Virus record (IMG/VR): IMGVR_UViG_3300045241_000086
Span: 1-39,853 of that record
Length of the DNA: 39,853 nucleotides
Source of the DNA: a virus
Strand: one strand, 5' to 3'
Shown: positions 36,596 through 39,853 of the stretch, one piece after another
Layout: the number at the start of each line of letters is the position of its first letter
Position numbering within the stretch: position 1 is the first letter of the stretch
The notes under the pieces: generated by a model
Databases searched by the model: none
Told to the model about the DNA's origin: nothing
What the model saw: only the letters and a program-made list of their open reading frames with translations
Made by a program: the position numbers and the translations under genes

Positions 36596-37248
36596 AAGCT
36601 TCTACGGTCGGCACCCTCTTGAAGCTCACCATCGCGGGGCTGATCTTCTACGCCGCCCTCACGGTTGGGGCACACAACGCCCGTGCTGCCAACTGGCCCT
36701 TGGCGCAGCTCGACCAGATCGGCACTTCCCTGAGCGGAAAGCCTGTGAACGTGTACTGCGAGGACTCCTGGTCGCCGTGGGAAGCGTTCTGGGCGCAGTT
36801 CGGGGAGGACGGCACCTACATCGCCGGCTTCACCTACCCCTTCACAGGGTCGACGCTGTTCGTCAGCCCCAAGATTTGCGAAACCCTCCATGCGTTGCTT
36901 GGCAACGAGGACGTGGGTACGTATTACGCCGCCGACGCGATCCTCGTTCTGACGCATGAAGCGACACACCAGCGGCTCCATTCGGGCGATGAGGCGGTTG
37001 TGGAGTGCAACGCTTTGAAGGTGTTCCCGGATGTGGCGCGGGACTACTTTCATGTGCCGACCACCATCTCCGAGCAGTACCTAGCGAGTGTGGTCCGCAA
37101 GGTCAAGGTCGGCAAGAAGGTCAAGCGGGTCACGGTCAAGGTTCTGCGCTACCGAACAGTCGCGAACCCGTACTACACCCGGCTCGTCGTTGACGCCCAC
37201 AGGTGGGACGCCGCGATGCCCGTTCAGTACCACGGTGTGACGTGCTAG
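36592..37248 (+). CDS. exported HExxH protein, putative zinc metallopeptidase (218 aa)
   Basis: GTG 36592 overlaps the regulator stop (GTGA). Residues 9-32 are a signal peptide or signal anchor (LLKLTIAGLIFYAALTVG, ending NARAANW). The motif LVLTHEATHQRL (H122, E123, H126) is followed by GDEAVVECNALK (E138 as likely third ligand), as in a family of actinobacterial proteins with HEAxH...DEAxxEC. At least four Cys lie in the exported part (C56, C96, C139, C218), so disulfides are possible. An exported enzyme in an early operon, beside the immunity genes, suggests a role at the host surface such as exclusion or conversion. Proteolysis itself is not shown. Confidence 0.7.
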   Translation: MKASTVGTLLKLTIAGLIFYAALTVGAHNARAANWPLAQLDQIGTSLSGKPVNVYCEDSWSPWEAFWAQFGEDGTYIAGFTYPFTGSTLFVSPKICETLHALLGNEDVGTYYAADAILVLTHEATHQRLHSGDEAVVECNALKVFPDVARDYFHVPTTISEQYLASVVRKVKVGKKVKRVTVKVLRYRTVANPYYTRLVVDAHRWDAAMPVQYHGVTC

Positions 37249-37343
37249 CGATCTATTGCCACGGCAACCCCGCTTGCGCTATCCAAAGGATGGGCCGGTG
37301 GTACTGCGGACGCTGCGGTACCCGCGTGAGGGTTGTTTGGTGA
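37242..37343 (+). CDS. small zinc-ribbon protein (33 aa)
   Basis: GTG 37242 overlaps the end of the previous gene by 7 bases, in another frame. The 33 residues contain IYCHGNPACAIQRMGRWYCGRCG, a four-cysteine ribbon (C-x6-C and C-x2-C), then a basic end. Its stop overlaps GTG 37340 (GTGA). The intact metal motif and coupling make it a likely gene despite its size. Confidence 0.5.
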   Translation: MLAIYCHGNPACAIQRMGRWYCGRCGTRVRVVW

Positions 37344-37444
37344 CCTGGGAGCTTCTCTACGGGCCTGTGGCGACCACCTACGCCATCCTGGTCATCATCG
37401 CGTGTGTCGCGGTGTTCCTCTACTGGATCGTGACGCGGCCATGA
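37340..37444 (+). CDS. small single-pass membrane protein (34 aa)
   Basis: GTG 37340 overlaps the previous TGA and has GAGGG 10 bases upstream; its stop overlaps ATG 37441. One membrane helix (TTYAILVIIACVAVFLYWIV) spans most of the 34 residues. The frame is open to TTG 37256, but that would overlap the zinc-ribbon gene. Role unknown; it may partner the exported protein upstream. Confidence 0.5.
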   Translation: MTWELLYGPVATTYAILVIIACVAVFLYWIVTRP

Positions 37445-37644
37445 GCGTGAGAGCAGAACCCGTCTTCGAGCTCGTGTTCCCCGAATCGAACCGGCTGCTT
37501 GCCGAGGCTGAGTCCTTGGAGGCGATCCTGCTTGCCGCCGCGACAATTCGCGGTGACGGCGAGGACCTTTCCGGTGTCGTGGTGATGAAAGCCGGACGAT
37601 ACGACGCGGCCACGACCGCTCTGATCGCTGAGGATCTCGCGTGA
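37441..37644 (+). CDS. small hypothetical protein (67 aa)
   Basis: ATG 37441 overlaps the previous stop (ATGA), and its stop overlaps GTG 37641. The fold looks alpha/beta: a strand (VFELVFPES), a helix (NRLLAEAESLEAILLAAATI), a strand (LSGVVVMKAG) and a helix (AATTALIAEDLA). No family recognised. Confidence 0.55.
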   Translation: MSVRAEPVFELVFPESNRLLAEAESLEAILLAAATIRGDGEDLSGVVVMKAGRYDAATTALIAEDLA

Positions 37645-38012
37645 AGGGTCAGAAGGGACGCATCCTCGAAATCCTCGGTGACGGGCAGCCGCACAGTCAC
37701 CACGAGTTCTACGGGTTCTGTGTGCTGCACTCCCGGATCTCGGAGCTTCGGCGGCGGTACGGATACGACATTCGGTGTTGGCGCGACGGAGACGACTACC
37801 TGTACCAGCTTGGGGGTGTGCGCGAGTCGGATCTGGTCCCCGCTACTGGCGGAGCGGATCGAGACCGTCCGACTCGCGGACAGCCCTCGACAGCTGTCCC
37901 TCCTGCCTCTACGACCCCTGAAACCGCAGAGGCAGACGTTGCTGGCCTGGGTCACTCTCCCCCTTCCATCGGCCCGGGCCAGCAACTCACTCTTGAGGAG
38001 GTAGCAGCATGA
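37641..38012 (+). CDS. winged-helix-like protein (123 aa)
   Basis: GTG 37641 overlaps the previous stop (GTGA). Residues 1-57 fit a small winged helix-turn-helix common in phage early regions: KGQKGRILEILGDGQPHSHHEFYG, FCVLHSRISELRRRYGYDIRC (recognition helix) and a wing GDDYLYQL. The rest (residues 60-115) is Pro/Thr-rich and probably disordered. It may be a transcription or replication accessory factor. Confidence 0.6.
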   Translation: MKGQKGRILEILGDGQPHSHHEFYGFCVLHSRISELRRRYGYDIRCWRDGDDYLYQLGGVRESDLVPATGGADRDRPTRGQPSTAVPPASTTPETAEADVAGLGHSPPSIGPGQQLTLEEVAA

Positions 38013-38236
38013 GCGACCCGCGTTACCCAGACGTCGAAGTGCAGCTAACAGGCGAGGACGGCAACGCGTTCGCTGTCCTCGGAAACGTTCAGCGTGAACT
38101 CCGCGCCTACTTCCGCGAGAGCGGCTGGACGACCGGCGAGGCGATGAAGGAAATCAACGCCTTCCAAGAGGAAGCGACAAACGGTGACTACAACCATCTG
38201 CTTCGGACCTGCGGCGACTGGGTGACGGTGGCGTGA
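38009..38236 (+). CDS. small phage hypothetical protein (75 aa)
   Basis: ATG 38009 overlaps the previous stop, with GAGGAGG 10 bases upstream. The pattern VEVQLTGEDGNAFAVLGNVQRELR, then GWTTGEAMKEINAFQEEATNGDYNHLLRTCGDWV, is recognisable as a conserved small protein of actinophage early regions. As far as I know it has no assigned function. Confidence 0.65.
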   Translation: MSDPRYPDVEVQLTGEDGNAFAVLGNVQRELRAYFRESGWTTGEAMKEINAFQEEATNGDYNHLLRTCGDWVTVA

Positions 38237-38463
38237 TCTACGGCATCGACCTCGCTGGCATGCGGTTCCCGCGCTCCATGCTCAACAGCCCCGCGAACGA
38301 ACGGCTACTTGAGAGCTTCGGGGTGGAGATCGTGGACGACCGCGACGCCGAGCTCGAAGACTATGCGAGGGCGTGGCTCGCTCAGGTGGAGCGCCACGAC
38401 TGGGGTAAGGAACCGCCGGCGACGAAGGCTGTGCGGCGTGCGCTTGAGCGGAGAGCTGCGTGA
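38233..38463 (+). CDS. small hypothetical protein (76 aa)
   Basis: GTG 38233 overlaps the previous stop (GTGA). The product begins with a strand-turn (IYGIDLAGMRFP), followed by charged helices (NERLLESFGVEIV, DAELEDYARAWLAQVERHDW) and a basic end (TKAVRRALERRAA). No family recognised. Confidence 0.5.
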   Translation: MIYGIDLAGMRFPRSMLNSPANERLLESFGVEIVDDRDAELEDYARAWLAQVERHDWGKEPPATKAVRRALERRAA

Positions 38464-38984
38464 TGGCGTCTCTGTGGGCAGGCGCCGACCGGGACGTTGA
38501 GCCCGACTGGAAGCCGGAGAAGCGCGAGAAGGCCACTCGGTACGGCTGGGCTGTCATCTACGCGCACTTCGAGAACGCTTGCTGCGTCCATTGCGGGCTG
38601 CCGAACGTGAAGTCGCTCCACCACATTGCTTTCCGCAAGGCTGATTCCGGTGACGACGTGATCGAGAACCTCGCGCCAATGTGCCGACCCCACCATGACC
38701 TGTTCCATTCACGCGGGCCGGGTTGGGAGCAGGTGGCAGCTTCGCTTCGCGTTTACGTACTCACGAACCGTGACCGCTGCGTCTACATGAAGTCGAAACT
38801 GTCGTGGGAGCGGTTCTCGAACCGTTACCCGTTGCTGTCACCGGGGCCGGATGCGGTCTGCGCGCACGCTGGTCAGCCATCCGGCTCCGATGAGAGCGAT
38901 TGGGAGCATTGGGAAGCCCCGGACGAACGCCTGTCCCCGTGGGACATCGCCTACGAACCCACACCCTGGTTGGAGGACAAATGA
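38463..38984 (+). CDS. HNH nuclease-like protein (173 aa)
   Basis: ATG 38463 overlaps the previous stop; a GTG three bases earlier is also possible. Residues 34-80 give CCVHCGLPNVKSLHHIAFRK, then ENLAPMCRPHHDLFH, the HNH set with two Cys pairs, catalytic His and closing HH. Unlike the two other HNH proteins here it lies in the early operon, just before an SSB-like gene. A role in recombination, host DNA breakdown or homing are all open. The C-terminal 90 residues are acidic and aromatic without a known domain. Confidence 0.75.
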   Translation: MASLWAGADRDVEPDWKPEKREKATRYGWAVIYAHFENACCVHCGLPNVKSLHHIAFRKADSGDDVIENLAPMCRPHHDLFHSRGPGWEQVAASLRVYVLTNRDRCVYMKSKLSWERFSNRYPLLSPGPDAVCAHAGQPSGSDESDWEHWEAPDERLSPWDIAYEPTPWLEDK

Positions 38985-39175
38985 GCCAGCAGGACGTTCA
39001 CGAAATCATCTGTCCGCACCGTGACCGGGAGCTTGAGCGGCTTCGCGATGAGCGACCCCGCATCGAGGGGATCGTCCTCGCTCTCCGACGCAAGTTGATC
39101 GCGGCGGATTCGACGTTGCCGCACGAGCTCGACGGGACAGCCTGGATGCCAATCGAAGACGAGTGGAGGAGCTAG
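38981..39175 (+). CDS. small hypothetical protein (64 aa)
   Basis: ATG 38981 overlaps the previous stop (ATGA) with TGGAGGA upstream. The product has one Cys/His pair (ICPHRD) followed by a charged helix (RELERLRDERPRIEGIVLALRRKLIA). No family recognised. Its stop shares its last base with the GTG of the SSB-like gene. Confidence 0.5.
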   Translation: MSQQDVHEIICPHRDRELERLRDERPRIEGIVLALRRKLIAADSTLPHELDGTAWMPIEDEWRS

Positions 39176-39681
39176 TGGAAGAGATTGCTGTTGTTGAGGT
39201 TGGGCTACAGGAAGGCACCCGCAACGACGGGAGCACCTGGAGCAGGTGGACGATCAAGGACGGCAACGGCCGCACCTTCTCCACCTTCAACGAGGACTTC
39301 GCCGGGAAGCTGAAGCAGGGCTCAAGAGCTTTGATTGAGTTCGAGGAGAAAACCCTCACCCCCGGTCGGGATGGTTCACCGCGGAAGGTGAAAAACATCA
39401 CCGCCGTGGAGGCGACAGGGAACGGTTCCGTGCCGGAGCCTGGCTACTCGCAGCAGAAACCAACTGGTGAGCGTGACGAAGACAAGGTTGCCCTCGGCAA
39501 AACTCGGTGCCTCCTCTGGGCCGAACTCCTCTCCGGGCTGTCCTCGAGCCTCTACGCGCAGCACAAAGGCGATCTCGGCTCGTTCATCCGTGCCGCTGTG
39601 GTTCTTGTGGCGGCGGCGGAGAAGGACATTTTTGAGCGTCCTGCCGGGGACGACGGGTTCCCTTTTAACGAGGACGAGTAG
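39175..39681 (+). CDS. single-stranded DNA-binding-like protein (168 aa)
   Basis: I chose GTG 39175 because GGAGGAG lies upstream and it overlaps the previous TAG; GTG 39163 is also in frame. Residues 1-80 look like an OB fold: strands VVEVGLQEG, STWSRWTIKDGNGRTFSTF, RALIEFEEKTL and VKNITAVEA. Residues 100-150 are helical. The C-terminus is acidic and contains DDGFPF close to the end, resembling the SSB tip that recruits replication proteins, but with six more residues (NEDEx type) after it. It likely coats ssDNA in replication or recombination. Bacterial SSB is the nearest known comparison. Confidence 0.6.
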   Translation: MEEIAVVEVGLQEGTRNDGSTWSRWTIKDGNGRTFSTFNEDFAGKLKQGSRALIEFEEKTLTPGRDGSPRKVKNITAVEATGNGSVPEPGYSQQKPTGERDEDKVALGKTRCLLWAELLSGLSSSLYAQHKGDLGSFIRAAVVLVAAAEKDIFERPAGDDGFPFNEDE

Positions 39682-39684
39682 TGG

Positions 39685-39853
39685 ATGCCCCGGAAACTCA
39701 AAAGCAACCCAGGCATCTACGAGGGCTGGAACACAATGCCCGGCCAACCCCGGGACTGCATGTATTGCGGGAAAGCAATACGGATCAGCCGGGAGTCGTG
39801 CGGGTTCAAGACGTTCCCGCCGCTGGAGTCGTGGCACTGGGACTGCCGGCAGG
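39685..39853 (+). CDS. zinc-ribbon protein, 3' partial
   Basis: It starts at ATG 39685, three bases after the previous TAG, and runs off the window. The 56 residues seen include CMYCGKAIRI and a downstream C...WHWDC, a four-Cys zinc ribbon with aromatic residues. An alternative frame from GTG 39681 is also open but shows no motif. It follows the SSB-like gene in what looks like the replication operon. Confidence 0.5.
   Translation, partial: MPRKLKSNPGIYEGWNTMPGQPRDCMYCGKAIRISRESCGFKTFPPLESWHWDCRQ

Noticed and set aside
1-39853. Diversity-generating retroelement, toxin-antitoxin pair or classical anti-defence gene
   Set aside because: No reverse transcriptase, no recognisable toxin-antitoxin motif pair and no known anti-CRISPR or anti-restriction motif was found among the frames read.

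Overview
The window reads as most of the genome of a temperate, short-tailed (podovirus-like) bacteriophage, or the matching prophage, cut at both ends. The host is probably a high-GC actinobacterium. The best single clue is the secreted transglycosylase at 2.7 kb, whose C-terminal half (YGGLQ, WTPLEQMWMAERA, FYPWPNTARYCGL) matches the Rpf-like proteins I associate with Thermoleophilia (Solirubrobacterales and Gaiellales). Use of GTG and TTG starts and apparently leaderless promoters agrees with this. The host call is inference.

Layout. 1-1.0 kb: end of a CHC2-type zinc-finger (primase-like) gene and two small genes. 1.1-2.3 kb: tyrosine integrase whose 3' end contains a fragment matching the 3' end of a tRNA, the probable attP. 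2.3-6.7 kb: about 15 small genes joined by ATGA, GTGA or TTGA overlaps, including a GIY-YIG-like protein, the Rpf-like protein and a possible TIM-barrel protein. 6.8-11.9 kb: candidate small terminase, a 280-bp structured non-coding stretch, HNH protein, large terminase and a cluster of small genes. 11.9-20.8 kb: P22-like portal, a block of tailspike and appendage genes, scaffold and major capsid. 20.85-21.37 kb: an HNH homing-type endonuclease on the opposite strand. 21.4-32.5 kb: connector, tail hub, fibre, a run of likely internal or ejection proteins (including one of 1135 residues), and a cell-wall hydrolase with an NlpC/P60 domain. 32.6-35.5 kb: a secreted Cys-rich protein and the lysis cassette (amidase, holin candidates, small membrane proteins), closed by a clear terminator. 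35.5-36.6 kb: the immunity switch, with a leftward repressor facing a rightward Cro-like gene. 36.6-39.85 kb: early rightward genes, including a secreted HExxH protein, small zinc-ribbon proteins, an HNH protein and an SSB-like protein.

How it works together. The repressor and the Cro-like regulator presumably choose between lysogeny, established by the integrase at a host tRNA gene, and early rightward expression. Late genes build a P22-like capsid and portal, a short tail with a beta-helix spike, and ejection proteins that help DNA cross the thick wall. Holin and amidase then lyse the cell. The helicase and polymerase genes expected between the right end (SSB-like) and the left end (primase-like) are absent, so the window probably lacks part of the replication module.

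Small genes were called from start/stop overlaps, Shine-Dalgarno matches and recognisable motifs. Functions are assigned by recognising motifs only; no database search was possible.
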